A model generated the notes under the pieces. It was not told where the DNA came from, searched no databases, and saw only the letters and a list, made by a program, of their open reading frames with translations. This document shows, in pieces, positions 22,335 to 31,371 of a stretch of 36,843 bases of DNA. The stretch spans positions 1 to 36,843 of the forward strand of contig NZ_KB905598.1 of assembly GCF_000380965.1 (NCBI RefSeq), read 5' to 3'. Made by a program: the position numbers and the translations under genes. The DNA comes from Paenibacillus ginsengihumi DSM 21568. GTDB taxonomy: Bacteria > Bacillota > Bacilli > Paenibacillales > NBRC-103111. Position 1 is the stretch's first letter. Each line of letters starts with the position of its first letter.

Positions 22335-23315
22335 ATGAAAGCATTGTTGGTCGGGCTGGGCGCCGCGGGGGTCGGCTGGCTGAAAAAGCTGGAGAACGCA
22401 GGCGATATGGCCATCGCCGTCGTGGAGCCGAACGAGAGCCGGCAAAGCTTGCTGCACGGCAAAGGCATTCCATTCTACCGTTCGCTTACAGAGGCGATCG
22501 AACGGGAGAAGCCGGATTTTCTCGTCAATGTGACGCCGCCCTTCGTGCATTCGCAGGTCAATCATACCGCCTTTGATTATCGGCTGCCGGTGTTGTGCGA
22601 GAAGCCGATTTCTTTCGATTACGAGGAATCGCAGCAGGTCGTCCGGCGGGCGATTCAGGAGAACATTCCGTTCATGGTGGCCGAAAATTACCGCCGCCAT
22701 CCGTATGTCCGCAAGCTGAAGCGGCTGTTGGACGAAGGGGCGATCGGCGAGCTGTCGGCGATCGACGCCGTCTTTTACCGGTATCATCAGCGGGAGCGCG
22801 CCTATCCGGTCAGCCTGCTTAAAGATATCGCCGTTCACCATCTGGATATGATCCGCTACTTGACCGGACAGGAAGGCAAGCGGATTTTCGCCCGCAATGT
22901 CAATCCGCGGGGCAGCTGGGACCGGGAACTGGTCAGCGTGAATTTGTATGTATGGCTGGAGACGGAAGGCGGCATTCCGGTCACGTATACGGGCTCGCTG
23001 GCGGCCCGAAGCAGCGCTACGCCGTGGAGCGGCAATTGGCGGGTGGAAGGCACCGAGGGCGCCATCGAGCTGGTCGATAAGGAGCTGACGCTGATAACGA
23101 GGAGCGGCGCGGCGAAGGTGGACATGGCCGGCGACCCGCCGGTTACCGACTGCCTGGGCGAATTTCTGGCTTCCTTGAGGGAAGGGCGCGAAGCGGAGAC
23201 GAGCGGCCGGCAATATTTGCGCACCGAGGCGCTGATGCATTATGCCGAACGATCGAGCGAAGCGGCGGCGATACTGGACGTTCAACTTCCCGACCCGGGG
23301 AGGGACCGCTCATGA
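22335..23315 (+). CDS. Gfo/Idh/MocA family oxidoreductase
   Basis: 326-residue NAD(P)-dependent sugar or sugar-acid dehydrogenase. The Rossmann motif GLGAAGVGW begins at residue 7. The signature CEKPI, with the catalytic-region lysine, is followed by AENYRRHPYVRKLK and, further on, KDIAVHHLDMIRYL, which carries the conserved His-x3-His/Asp pattern. GGGGGA ahead of the ATG at 22335 marks the start; an open frame from 22272 is only the tandem repeat. The stop overlaps the start of the GH105 gene (ATGA), so the two are translationally coupled and probably act on the same plant-sugar pathway, perhaps oxidising a uronate-derived product. Confidence 0.92.
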   Translation: MKALLVGLGAAGVGWLKKLENAGDMAIAVVEPNESRQSLLHGKGIPFYRSLTEAIEREKPDFLVNVTPPFVHSQVNHTAFDYRLPVLCEKPISFDYEESQQVVRRAIQENIPFMVAENYRRHPYVRKLKRLLDEGAIGELSAIDAVFYRYHQRERAYPVSLLKDIAVHHLDMIRYLTGQEGKRIFARNVNPRGSWDRELVSVNLYVWLETEGGIPVTYTGSLAARSSATPWSGNWRVEGTEGAIELVDKELTLITRSGAAKVDMAGDPPVTDCLGEFLASLREGREAETSGRQYLRTEALMHYAERSSEAAAILDVQLPDPGRDRS

Positions 23316-24427
23316 GCATGCCATGGTCGAAGCGAATGGCGGACGCGGTGCTGCGGCGGTATCCGCTCGTCGCCTTCATGCCGGAGCCGAAGCCTCGGGA
23401 GGACTGGAACTATGAGAACGGCTGCATGTTGTCGGCGATGGAGCAGCTGTGGCGGGCGACGGGCGACCCGCGCTATTTCGCTTATATCCGCTCGAACACG
23501 GACCGGTTCGTGCAGCCGGACGGCGCGATCAAGACGTATTCCTTGAACGAGTACAATGTGGACCAGGTCAATCAAGGCAAAGTGCTGTTCCTGCTCTACG
23601 AGCAGACCGGGGAAGAGAAGTACCGCAAGGCGATCGAGCGGCTGATGACGCAGATGAAGAGCCACCCGCGCACGAGCGAGGGAGGACTGTGGCACAAAAA
23701 AATATATCCGTATCAAATGTGGCTTGACGGCGTTTATATGACCTCGCCGCTGCTGGCCGCTTACGCCCGCATGTTCGGGGAACCGGAATGGTACGATATG
23801 GCCGCGCACGAAATGTTATTGATGGAACGGCGGGCGCGCGACCCGAAGACCGGCCTGCTGTATCACGGCTGGGACGAAAGCCGGGAGCAGCGCTGGGCGG
23901 ACAAGGAGACCGGCTGCTCCCCGCACGTCTGGGGCCGGGCCGTCGGCTGGTTCTCGATGGCGGCGGTCGACACGCTCGATTTCCTGCCGCTCGATCATCG
24001 GGAGCGGGGGCAGATCGTCGGCGTATTCCACCGGCTCGCGAAAGCGGTTCTCCGCGTGCAGGATGAGGAAACCGGCTTGTGGCGTCAGGTGCTGGATCAG
24101 GGCGAGCGGGCCGGCAATTATTGGGAGACGTCGGCATCGGCCATGTTCGTATACGCCTTCGCCAAGGGCGCCCGCATGGGCTACCTCGGGACAGCGTTTG
24201 CGGAGGCGGCCCGCATAGGCCACCGCGGACTTGTCGAGCGCTGCATTCATACGGACGCAGGCCGGGAGATATACCTGGACCATACGTGCAAGGTGGCCGG
24301 ATTGGGCGGGCAGCCTTACCGCGACGGGTCTTACGAATATTATGTCGGCGAACCGACGCGCCGGGACGATCCGAAGGGCGTCGCCCCGTTCATCATGGCC
24401 TCGCTCCAAATCGAGGCGTTAGGTTAA
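23312..24427 (+). CDS. GH105 unsaturated rhamnogalacturonyl hydrolase (YteR/YesR-like)
   Basis: 371-residue, alpha/alpha-barrel glycoside hydrolase without signal peptide, so intracellular. It removes the unsaturated galacturonic acid left by pectate/rhamnogalacturonan lyases. The catalytic Asp is Asp139 in YPYQMWLDGVYM, the position equivalent to Asp143 of Bacillus YteR. WGRAVGW and the NYWETSASAM segment are further family landmarks. It begins inside the stop codon of the oxidoreductase gene. Together with the downstream transporter it points to uptake and breakdown of rhamnogalacturonan oligosaccharides. A terminator closes the two-gene unit. Confidence 0.92.
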   Translation: MSMPWSKRMADAVLRRYPLVAFMPEPKPREDWNYENGCMLSAMEQLWRATGDPRYFAYIRSNTDRFVQPDGAIKTYSLNEYNVDQVNQGKVLFLLYEQTGEEKYRKAIERLMTQMKSHPRTSEGGLWHKKIYPYQMWLDGVYMTSPLLAAYARMFGEPEWYDMAAHEMLLMERRARDPKTGLLYHGWDESREQRWADKETGCSPHVWGRAVGWFSMAAVDTLDFLPLDHRERGQIVGVFHRLAKAVLRVQDEETGLWRQVLDQGERAGNYWETSASAMFVYAFAKGARMGYLGTAFAEAARIGHRGLVERCIHTDAGREIYLDHTCKVAGLGGQPYRDGSYEYYVGEPTRRDDPKGVAPFIMASLQIEALG

Positions 24428-24482
24428 CGCAAAGCGAAGCCGTCTTTGGCTGGTCCCGGCCAGATATGGATATGGATTCGCG

Positions 24483-24518
24483 AACCCCGCCACGGACGAT
24501 CCGTGTATGCGGGGTTTT
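24483..24518 (+). terminator. Terminator after the GH105 gene
   Basis: AACCCCGC pairs with GCGGGGTT, with an inner CACGGA/TCCGTG hairpin, followed by TTTT. A TATAAT at 24542-24547 shortly after may belong to the promoter of the AraC-type gene. Confidence 0.88.
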
Positions 24519-24606
24519 ATGCAACAAAGAGCAGGTTAAGCTATAATAGACGGAGCCCCTGAAGCGGCAGAGGACGGCGGAGACAAGGCGCGAAAGCGGG
24601 GGGGAA

Positions 24607-26904
24607 ATGATGGCAAAAGCATCGAACTGGCTTCAATATATTTGGGCTGATCGGCAGACGAGACTGGTATCGGTCTTGACGGTATTTGTGTCCCTGGTCA
24701 TCCTCGCAGTCGGCGTGACTTCTTATTATACGTCCAAATCGGTGCTGCAAAGCGAGCTGAGCAAGCCGCAGTATCAATCGCTGCGCATCGGCATGAACTA
24801 CATCGATAAATATATTCAGGAATCCAATTATACGGCGATTAAGGTAGCGCTTCATTCGAACGTATATCATTTTCTGACGATGGAGGATCAGAGCTCATAC
24901 AATAACGTTCAGCAAATTTATTTGTTTTTGAAAACGCTGCTGGACAATTCGCCTTACATTGAAAGCATCTACATCTACGATCGCGTAAGAGAAAGCTTCG
25001 TCGGCTATCCTCAAGGCTTCAGCTCGCGGGCCGACACGTTCAAGGATTCCGCTTGGGTTAACGTAGCGGACAAGTTCGGCGAAAGATTGATGCTCGTCTC
25101 CGGGAGGCCAGCGCCGGACGCCGGGGAAGGGGGCCGCCTGGATCAGATCACTCTCTTTCGCAAAGTGGTCATTCAAGGGGAGTTCAGAGGGATTGTGGCG
25201 ATCAACTTCAAGGACGACCTGCTGTTTGCCAATATGCAGACAGGCGATACGTCGGGACTGGAGCGGAAGCAGTTCATCCTCGACCAGGAGGGCAAGCTGC
25301 TCTATGCCGCCACTTCGGGAGGCAACGGCGTCGAAGCGGCGGCGGTCCGCGAGGCGCTGTCCGCTCTGAACGGAGAGCCGTTCGGCGACTACGTCTTGGA
25401 CGGCGAGTTGATGCTGGTCTCCCATGCCCGGTCGCCCGTGACGGAATGGGAATACGTGTCGCTTGTCTCCCAGGAGGACCTGCTGGGCCGATCGAAGACG
25501 ATCCGCAACGTGCTGCTTGCCGTCTCGCTCGCCGCGCTGCTACTGGGCGCTTCCGCTATCGTCTGCACCTACTCCGTCGCCTTGACGCCGGTTCGGCGAA
25601 TGCGCAAAATGCTGACCACCTACGGACAGGAGGGGACAGGCGCCGAGCCGGTCGATCTGGAGAACATTACGCGCAAGCTGCTGAGGGACCATGAGAAGCT
25701 GTCGCGTCTGATCCGGCAGACGATGCCGGAGGCTTCCTCGAAGTTTGTGCACGATATGTTCGCGGGCAACCTCGTGACGAAGAAAGAGATCGCGGAAAAA
25801 TGGAACAGTTACTTCGCGGAATGGACGGATGCGCCGCTGACGGTAGCCGTCCTTTCGATTGACCGTTATCCGGAATGGGCCGGGCGCTTTCCCGAGCGCG
25901 ATCATGTGCTGCTCAAGTTCGCTATCACGAATATTGCCGCAGAGCTGCTGTCCGGCGAATGGAGATCGATCAGCCTCGATCGGGGGGCGGATCAGACGGT
26001 TATTGTGCTGCAGCCGGTAGCGGACAAGCAGCCTGCCTTGGCGAAAAAGCTGGCCGAAATCGTCGAGGTGGCAGAACGGCTGCTCAACTTCTCATTATCG
26101 GCCGGCTTCAGCCTTTCCCACGCCGATCCCGGCAAGCTCAAGCTGGCGCTGCACGAGGCCGAGAACGCCCTGGGCTACCGGCTGTACCGCGGGTACGGCA
26201 GCGTTACCGCCTACGAGGACGTCGCCGGCCACGAAATGCCGGAGACGCCAGCCGGGGATGCGGCGCTCGAGGATCTGGCTTCCGCCGTCGAGGCCGGCGC
26301 CGAGGAGCGCGCGCAGCGCATCGTGGAGCGGGTGATCGGCGAAATCCGCGAAGGGTATTGGTACCCGTCGGCAGCCTTGTCGTTCCTGGGCGCGGCCAAG
26401 GCCAAGCTGAGCCGGATCGCCCGCGGCAAAGAGGCGGGCTGGGAAGAGGACGACTGGCAGCGCACGCTCCATACGCTCAATCTGGACGATATCGGCAGCA
26501 AGCTGACGGACGAGGCGAAAGCGCTGGCACGCCGGTTCGGCAATCTGATTCAGAGCAAAGAATTCATTATGGTGCAGCATATGATCGATTACATGAAGAA
26601 GCATCTGGGCGATAATATTGGCGTACAGGAAATCGCCGCCTCCATCGGCGTAAGCGTCAGCCTGGCCAGCCAGCTGTTCAAACAGGAAACGAACGAGACG
26701 ATTCACGAATATTTCACCAAGCTGCGGATCGAGCGCGCCGGCGAGCTGCTGATCGCAACGAGCAGCAAAATTTCCGATATCGCGCTCATGGTCGGCTATC
26801 AGCACGAGAACAGCTTTATTCGCGTGTTCCGCAAATACAAGGACATCACTCCCGGCAAATACCGGGAACTGATGCGCAATCACGACAGCTCCTTCAAATC
26901 GTAA
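24607..26904 (+). CDS. Membrane-bound AraC-family regulator with extracellular sensor
   Basis: 765 residues. A first membrane helix (~20-42), an extracellular region of ~255 residues with Cache-like character, a second membrane helix (~300-325), a cytoplasmic linker, and a C-terminal AraC DNA-binding domain. That domain has two helix-turn-helix motifs, in NIGVQEIAASIGVSVSLASQ and KISDIALMVGYQHENSFIRVF. GGGGGG precedes the ATG. Regulators of this layout sit beside LplA/YtcP-type transporters throughout Paenibacillus and respond to the imported sugar or its binding protein. Placed between the GH105 unit and the ABC operon, it is the probable activator of both. Confidence 0.9.
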   Translation: MMAKASNWLQYIWADRQTRLVSVLTVFVSLVILAVGVTSYYTSKSVLQSELSKPQYQSLRIGMNYIDKYIQESNYTAIKVALHSNVYHFLTMEDQSSYNNVQQIYLFLKTLLDNSPYIESIYIYDRVRESFVGYPQGFSSRADTFKDSAWVNVADKFGERLMLVSGRPAPDAGEGGRLDQITLFRKVVIQGEFRGIVAINFKDDLLFANMQTGDTSGLERKQFILDQEGKLLYAATSGGNGVEAAAVREALSALNGEPFGDYVLDGELMLVSHARSPVTEWEYVSLVSQEDLLGRSKTIRNVLLAVSLAALLLGASAIVCTYSVALTPVRRMRKMLTTYGQEGTGAEPVDLENITRKLLRDHEKLSRLIRQTMPEASSKFVHDMFAGNLVTKKEIAEKWNSYFAEWTDAPLTVAVLSIDRYPEWAGRFPERDHVLLKFAITNIAAELLSGEWRSISLDRGADQTVIVLQPVADKQPALAKKLAEIVEVAERLLNFSLSAGFSLSHADPGKLKLALHEAENALGYRLYRGYGSVTAYEDVAGHEMPETPAGDAALEDLASAVEAGAEERAQRIVERVIGEIREGYWYPSAALSFLGAAKAKLSRIARGKEAGWEEDDWQRTLHTLNLDDIGSKLTDEAKALARRFGNLIQSKEFIMVQHMIDYMKKHLGDNIGVQEIAASIGVSVSLASQLFKQETNETIHEYFTKLRIERAGELLIATSSKISDIALMVGYQHENSFIRVFRKYKDITPGKYRELMRNHDSSFKS

Positions 26905-26913
26905 GCTTCTCAC

Positions 26914-26965
26914 GGACCTCCCCGGTGCGGCGTCTAGCCCGCTGGCGGAGGTCCTTGCCGCTTTT
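26914..26965 (+). terminator. Terminator after the AraC-type regulator
   Basis: GGACCTCC (26914-26921) pairs with GGAGGTCC (26947-26954), followed by TTGCCGCTTTT. The stem is good, the T-run moderate. Confidence 0.65.
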
Positions 26966-27000
26966 GGCCGCGCCTACGGGCGCACCGATGCGCCAGCGAA

Positions 27001-27015
27001 CTAACCGATCTTGCA
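27001..27015 (+). promoter_or_regulatory. Putative AraC-regulator operator ahead of the ABC operon
   Basis: CTAACCGATCTTGCA resembles CCAATCGATCTTGCA in the tandem units upstream of the oxidoreductase/GH105 unit (13 of 15 positions). It ends 48 bp before the -35 box, a location typical of an activator site. Inference only. Confidence 0.4.
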
Positions 27016-27063
27016 CAGCCCGCGACGCCGCACGATTTGCGCATGATTTGGGCAAACGATAGA

Positions 27064-27093
27064 TTGTCCAGGCCGCCGCTTGTAAGCTATGAT
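27064..27093 (+). promoter_or_regulatory. Promoter of the ABC transporter operon
   Basis: TTGTCC (27064-27069), 18-bp spacer, TATGAT (27088-27093), about 55 bp before the first permease gene. Confidence 0.65.
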
Positions 27094-27148
27094 GAACCCG
27101 TCAAAACAAGCAGCAACTTTTTGCAAGCAGAGAGGCGGTCGGTGAAAT

Positions 27149-28099
27149 ATGGCAGATACGGTGCCGAACCGAGTGGCGGCAACCCGGAGCAGGAAATTTA
27201 AAAACCGGTATCTCGAAAACATCAGGCAGCACAAGATGCTGTATTTGATGATTCTTCCGGGCATCCTATTTTTTATCGTATTCAAGTATGTGCCGCTCGC
27301 GGGCAGCATCATCGCCTTTCAGAAGTATCAGATCATGAAAGGCATCTGGGACAGCCCTTGGGTCGGTCTTGACAACTTCCGGTTTATTTTCACTTATCCC
27401 GATTTCTACAACGTGCTGAGGAATACGGCGCTCATCGCGCTGTACCAGCTTATCTTCGGATTTCCCGCGCCGATCATCCTGGCGCTGCTGTTCAACGAGG
27501 TCCGCTCGGCGCTGGCCAAACGCACGTTCCAAAGCTTTTTTTACCTCCCGCACTTTCTCTCCTGGGTTGTCGTGGGAGGGATCGTGTTCGAGCTGCTGGC
27601 GACGCAGGGCGTCGTCAATTCGGTGCGAGGCTGGTTCGGCTTCGAGCCGATCCTGTATATGCAGGAGGAGCGGTATTTCCGCACTATTGTCGTCATCTCC
27701 GCCATCTGGAAAGAAATCGGCTGGGGCACGATCATTTACTTGGCGGCATTGTCCGGCGTGAATCCGCATCTGTACGAGGCGGCCGTCGTGGACGGGGCCG
27801 GCCGGTGGAAGCAGACGCTGTACATTACGCTGCCTTCGCTGTTTCCGACGATTGTGGTGCTGTTCCTGCTCCGCATCGGCAACTTCCTGGAGCTCGGCTT
27901 CGACCAAATCTTCAACCTGCTGACGCCGATGACCTATTCGGTGGGCGATATTATCGAGACGTACGTCTTCCGGGCGGGCGTGCTGCAGGGGCAGTACAGC
28001 GTAACGACGGCGATCGGCTTATTCCAGTCCGTCATCGGGTTCGCGCTCTTGTGGGTGTTTAACCGGATGGCGAGAAAAACGGAACAGGGGCTGTGGTGA
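27149..28099 (+). CDS. ABC transporter permease (LplB/YteP-like)
   Basis: 316-residue inner-membrane permease of the carbohydrate uptake CUT1 class, with about six helices. The EAA motif contacting the ATPase reads EAAVVDGAGRWKQTLYITLP in the second half. The N-terminus (RQHKMLYLMILPGILFFIVFKYVPL) is typical of LplB/YteP, which serve rhamnogalacturonan or polygalacturonan oligosaccharide import in Bacillus. AGAGGCGG sets the start. The next permease begins in its stop codon. No ATP-binding subunit is encoded here; such systems commonly share a housekeeping MsmX-type ATPase. Confidence 0.93.
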   Translation: MADTVPNRVAATRSRKFKNRYLENIRQHKMLYLMILPGILFFIVFKYVPLAGSIIAFQKYQIMKGIWDSPWVGLDNFRFIFTYPDFYNVLRNTALIALYQLIFGFPAPIILALLFNEVRSALAKRTFQSFFYLPHFLSWVVVGGIVFELLATQGVVNSVRGWFGFEPILYMQEERYFRTIVVISAIWKEIGWGTIIYLAALSGVNPHLYEAAVVDGAGRWKQTLYITLPSLFPTIVVLFLLRIGNFLELGFDQIFNLLTPMTYSVGDIIETYVFRAGVLQGQYSVTTAIGLFQSVIGFALLWVFNRMARKTEQGLW

Positions 28100-28968
28100 T
28101 GAGAACGTCCGCTGGAGAACAAATATTCAAAGTCTTTAACTATATTTTGCTGGCAGCCCTATCGCTGACGATGGTGATGCCGCTGATTCAGCTGCTTGCC
28201 GTCTCGTTCAGCTCGCCGTTCGCCGCCGATGCGAAGCAGGTGTACTTGCTGCCGGTCGAGTTTACGAGCGCGTCCTGGGAGTACATTTTGAGCAAAGCGG
28301 AGCTGTGGCGCTCGTTCGGGGTTACGGTATACATTACGGTCGTCGGCACGCTGCTCAGCATGCTGTTCACGGTGCTGACCGCTTACCCGCTCGCGCAGCG
28401 GTCGTTCCTGATCCGCAAGCAAATGATGCTGATGATCGTCATAACGATGATTTTCAACGCGCCGATGATTCCGTTCTTCCTGACCGTCCGCGAGCTGGGC
28501 ATGCTCAATTCGCTCTGGTCCTTGATCATACCGGGGCTCATCAGCACGTTCAACATGATTATTATCCGCACGTTCTTCATGGGGCTGCCGGCGGAAATCG
28601 ACGATTCGGCCCGCATCGACGGCTGCGGTGACGGGCGCATCCTGTTCCAGATGTACTTGCCGCTGTCCAAGCCCGTGCTCGCTACAGTCAGCCTGTTCTA
28701 TGCGGTAGGGTACTGGAATACGTTCAGCCGGGCCGTGCTGTTCATTCGCGATCCGAACCTGTGGCCGTTGCAGATGAAGCTGCGCGAATATTTGATGAAT
28801 CCCGAGGATTTGGTAGGCATTACTCAAGGGGTTGAGACGCTAGGGTACAATGCGACAACGCTGAAGGCGGCCACGATTATTTTTGCTACGGTTCCGATTA
28901 TTCTGGTGTACCCGTACCTGCAAAAATATTTCGTCAAAGGCGCGCTGCTCGGTTCGGTGAAAGGCTGA
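28099..28968 (+). CDS. ABC transporter permease (YtcP/LplC-like)
   Basis: 289-residue second permease of the same importer, six predicted helices. Its EAA-type motif is DDSARIDGCGDGRILFQMYL. The C-terminal YPYLQKYFVKGALLGSVKG is the standard ending of LplC/YtcP proteins. The ATG at 28099 overlaps the upstream stop (TGATG) with AGGGG 8 bases before it; a GTG at 28093 is a possible alternative. It pairs with the preceding permease as a heterodimer. Confidence 0.93.
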   Translation: MRTSAGEQIFKVFNYILLAALSLTMVMPLIQLLAVSFSSPFAADAKQVYLLPVEFTSASWEYILSKAELWRSFGVTVYITVVGTLLSMLFTVLTAYPLAQRSFLIRKQMMLMIVITMIFNAPMIPFFLTVRELGMLNSLWSLIIPGLISTFNMIIIRTFFMGLPAEIDDSARIDGCGDGRILFQMYLPLSKPVLATVSLFYAVGYWNTFSRAVLFIRDPNLWPLQMKLREYLMNPEDLVGITQGVETLGYNATTLKAATIIFATVPIILVYPYLQKYFVKGALLGSVKG

Positions 28969-28977
28969 AGCTTATTG

Positions 28978-29023
28978 AGCCGCTTCCCCGCGGCTTGATA
29001 TATAGCAATACCGTCATTATGCT
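28978..29023 (+). promoter_or_regulatory. Hairpin followed by an internal promoter for the binding-protein gene
   Basis: AGCCGC, loop TTCCCC, GCGGCT (28978-28995) is a hairpin with no real T-run. TTGATA (28995-29000), 17-bp spacer and TATGCT (29018-29023) follow. The binding protein, usually needed in excess over the permeases, may thus have its own promoter. Confidence 0.55.
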
Positions 29024-29048
29024 AAGGTCAAGAAAGGGTGGGTCATGC

Positions 29049-30596
29049 ATGTCCAAACGTATGAAAAAAGGAATTCTCGCCGCATCCGCGCTGATGTTGG
29101 CCGCCACGGCAATCGCCGGCTGCGGCCAGGACAGCCCGTCACCAAACGGAGAGGCGGGCGGAGCGGACGGGAGCCCCGTCAAGGTCAAAGTATTCAAGAG
29201 CCATCTGGGCAAGGGCAAGCTGCCTGGCAGCAACGACCCGCACGTGAAGTATATCGCGGAGAAGACCGGCGTCGAGTACGTCCTCGAGACGAGCCCGCCG
29301 GGGGCCAATCCGAACGAGACCTTGAACGTGATGATCGCTTCCGGCGACTTGCCGGACATTCTCCGGCCGATCGGCGGCGTGGAGCAGACGCTGATCCAGC
29401 AGGGCGGCGCGCTGGCGCTGGACGATCTGCTGCCGGAGTATGCGCCGAACGTATGGAACCGCATTCCGAAGGAAGCGTGGGACATCGTGCGCACGGCTTC
29501 GCCGGACGGCAAAATTTACTACGTCCCGAAGATCTACATGATTCCCGAGCGCGTGCCGATGATCCGCAAGGACTGGATGGACAACGTGAACGCGGGCATG
29601 CCGCAGACGAAAGACGAATTTACCGCATTGCTGAAAGCGTTTAAGGAGCAGGACCCGAACAAGAACGGCCAGGCGGACGAAATTCCGACGAGCGGCCGCG
29701 AATTCGGCACCTGGATGGATCATCTGTTCGCCATGTACGGCGTGGCGATGTGGGAAGGCAAGCCGGAATGGGACATCTACGACGGCAAGCTGCAGTACGC
29801 CGGCGTCACCCCGAATATGCGCGCCGCGATCGAATACATTCGCGAGCTGTACGCCCAGAAGCTGCTGGATAACGAGACGTTCCTGAACAAGGGGGATGTC
29901 TGGCAGGCCAAGATCAACAACAACCTCGTCGGCAGCTGGTATCACCTGCCCGCTTCGCTGAAGGAAAAGCACGAGGCGATGAAAAAGACGGCCCCGAACG
30001 CCTACATTGTCGGCTTGAACCTGCCGAAGGTGGACGGGTATCAAGGGTTTATTACGCAGAAAAGCATGGGCGAAGCGGAGTGGATGATCCCGTCGTCCTC
30101 CGAGAAGCTTGCTCCGCATGCGCTGAAGCTGCTCGATTTCTTCTATGATCCGGCCAACGAGGATTTCGTGTTCTTCGGCATCGAGGGCCAGCAGCACGAG
30201 GTCGTGGACGGCAAGAAGCGGCTGCTGCCGCAAACCGACGACAGAACGATTCCGCTCGGCATGCTCAACTTCACGACGAAGGAGTCGATGGACAAGAGAA
30301 TCGACCAGACGTATGAAGGCGAGCAGGCGCAGATGGTGAAGGACATCTTCCAGGTAGGCATCAGCGAAGCCCGCAGAATCGCCGGTGACGGCATGCCGAG
30401 CTCGGTCTACGAAGGCTTCCCGGACATTCAGTCGCACAAGATGTTCCAGGAATATTTGGCCAAAATCGTCATCGGCGAATGGCCGATCGAGAAGTTCGAC
30501 GAGTTCGTGGAAAAATGGAACCAGTCCGGCGGCGCTACTGTGACGCAGCGGGCCCAGGAATGGTACGAGAAAGTGCAGTCGTTCGACAAGAAGTAA
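29049..30596 (+). CDS. Extracellular solute-binding lipoprotein (LplA-like)
   Basis: 515-residue sugar-binding lipoprotein of the importer. The signal peptide ends in the lipobox IAGC with Cys25, followed by a Gly/Ser/Asp-rich linker. The mature domain begins VKVKVFKSHLGKGK and shows typical family-1/LplA segments (NETLNVMIASGDLPDI, YYVPKIYMIPERVPMIRKDW). AAAGGGTGGG precedes the ATG at 29049; the frame is open 54 bases earlier without a ribosome site. It captures the oligosaccharide outside and delivers it to the two permeases; the pectin context makes rhamnogalacturonan fragments the likely ligand. Confidence 0.93.
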   Translation: MSKRMKKGILAASALMLAATAIAGCGQDSPSPNGEAGGADGSPVKVKVFKSHLGKGKLPGSNDPHVKYIAEKTGVEYVLETSPPGANPNETLNVMIASGDLPDILRPIGGVEQTLIQQGGALALDDLLPEYAPNVWNRIPKEAWDIVRTASPDGKIYYVPKIYMIPERVPMIRKDWMDNVNAGMPQTKDEFTALLKAFKEQDPNKNGQADEIPTSGREFGTWMDHLFAMYGVAMWEGKPEWDIYDGKLQYAGVTPNMRAAIEYIRELYAQKLLDNETFLNKGDVWQAKINNNLVGSWYHLPASLKEKHEAMKKTAPNAYIVGLNLPKVDGYQGFITQKSMGEAEWMIPSSSEKLAPHALKLLDFFYDPANEDFVFFGIEGQQHEVVDGKKRLLPQTDDRTIPLGMLNFTTKESMDKRIDQTYEGEQAQMVKDIFQVGISEARRIAGDGMPSSVYEGFPDIQSHKMFQEYLAKIVIGEWPIEKFDEFVEKWNQSGGATVTQRAQEWYEKVQSFDKK

Positions 30597-30655
30597 CCAT
30601 AGCGAAGGCAGATGGGCGGATCATGACGGCCGGCCATCTGTTCGTCAGGTACGGT

Positions 30656-30707
30656 CGCCCCGTTTTCCGCACTGCGGCGTTAGCCGCGGGAACGGGGCGG
30701 TTTTTTT
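30656..30707. terminator. Terminator of the sugar-importer operon
   Basis: CGCCCCGTT (30656-30664) pairs with AACGGGGCG (30691-30699), with a smaller hairpin inside and TTTTTTT after. It sits between convergent genes, but only the plus strand has a good T-run. Confidence 0.9.
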
Positions 30708-30710
30708 GGA

Positions 30711-31007
30711 TCAGCGGATGAGCACTCTGATGCCCATCGCGACATTGTAAATCATGACGGCTACATATGCGATCCCAGGCAGCAGCAAGAGAACGATGAG
30801 CTGCTCGATATTTGCCTGGGACTGCCAAAAGGCCAATATGGTGACGAACAGGAGCGCAAAGGGAAGCGAGTGCGTGATGAAAGCGGCCTTGGCGTGGCGT
30901 CTGACATAGGGGTCGTTCGAGACGATGAATACCGCGATCGGTACGATGAAGCCGGCGAAAAAGATACTGAAGTAACAGAGCGCGGCGAGCAGACGGTTCG
31001 TATCCAT
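30711..31007 (-). CDS. DUF4870 family membrane protein
   Basis: 98 residues with three hydrophobic helices. Starting at the ATG at 31007 the protein reads MDTNRLLAALCYFSIFFAGF, then PYVRRHAKAAFITHSLPFAL, the family landmark where a first helix is followed by a polar R-x-H-A-K/Q-x-A loop and a second helix. The frame is open to 31070, but those extra residues are polar and not family-like; GGAGTGG lies rather far (12 bases) before 31007. Function of DUF4870 proteins is unknown. Confidence 0.75.
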   Translation of the reverse strand: MDTNRLLAALCYFSIFFAGFIVPIAVFIVSNDPYVRRHAKAAFITHSLPFALLFVTILAFWQSQANIEQLIVLLLLPGIAYVAVMIYNVAMGIRVLIR

Positions 31008-31264
31008 ACTTGCGGAATCCACTCCATTCTCGGTTGCGGCCGGCCGGGTCGATGAAGCGCAGCCGCTCATAAGTCAATATACGCGGGATGGCCGGCGCCG
31101 TTTCGGGGCGGCGCCGATTCAAGCGGCGGGCTGCGGGGTAAATAGAAGACAGCTGCCCGGCGCCGAATAAGCAGCCGACAGCAGCTTGATAAACGCCGTT
31201 TTTCAGCAGTATTCTTTTCGCAGAAATTGATCAATGTTTTTTATCGTAAAAAATGTATTGCCCG

Positions 31265-31363
31265 TGTGCATAACTTTGTCCACAGTATGTATCTGCTGTT
31301 TGTCTAAAGTTCGAGGATTATCAACAATGTACGCACAGGATATTCACAGTGTTATGTGGATAA
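31265..31363. promoter_or_regulatory. DnaA-box cluster upstream of sda
   Basis: Two perfect boxes on the minus strand: TGTGCATAA (31265-31273) and TGTGGATAA (31355-31363), complements of TTATGCACA and TTATCCACA. Three one-mismatch boxes lie on the plus strand: TTGTCCACA (31276-31284), TTATCAACA (31318-31326) and ATATTCACA (31340-31348). In Bacillus subtilis DnaA acts at the sda promoter through such boxes. The adjoining 31083-31264 has GC-rich palindromes and an A/T hairpin but no gene. Confidence 0.87.
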
Positions 31364-31371
31364 CGGAACGC

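Noticed and set aside
29045..29053. Alternative ATG at 29045 for the binding-protein gene
   Set aside because: It is out of frame with the lipoprotein; the signal peptide and lipobox follow the ATG at 29049.
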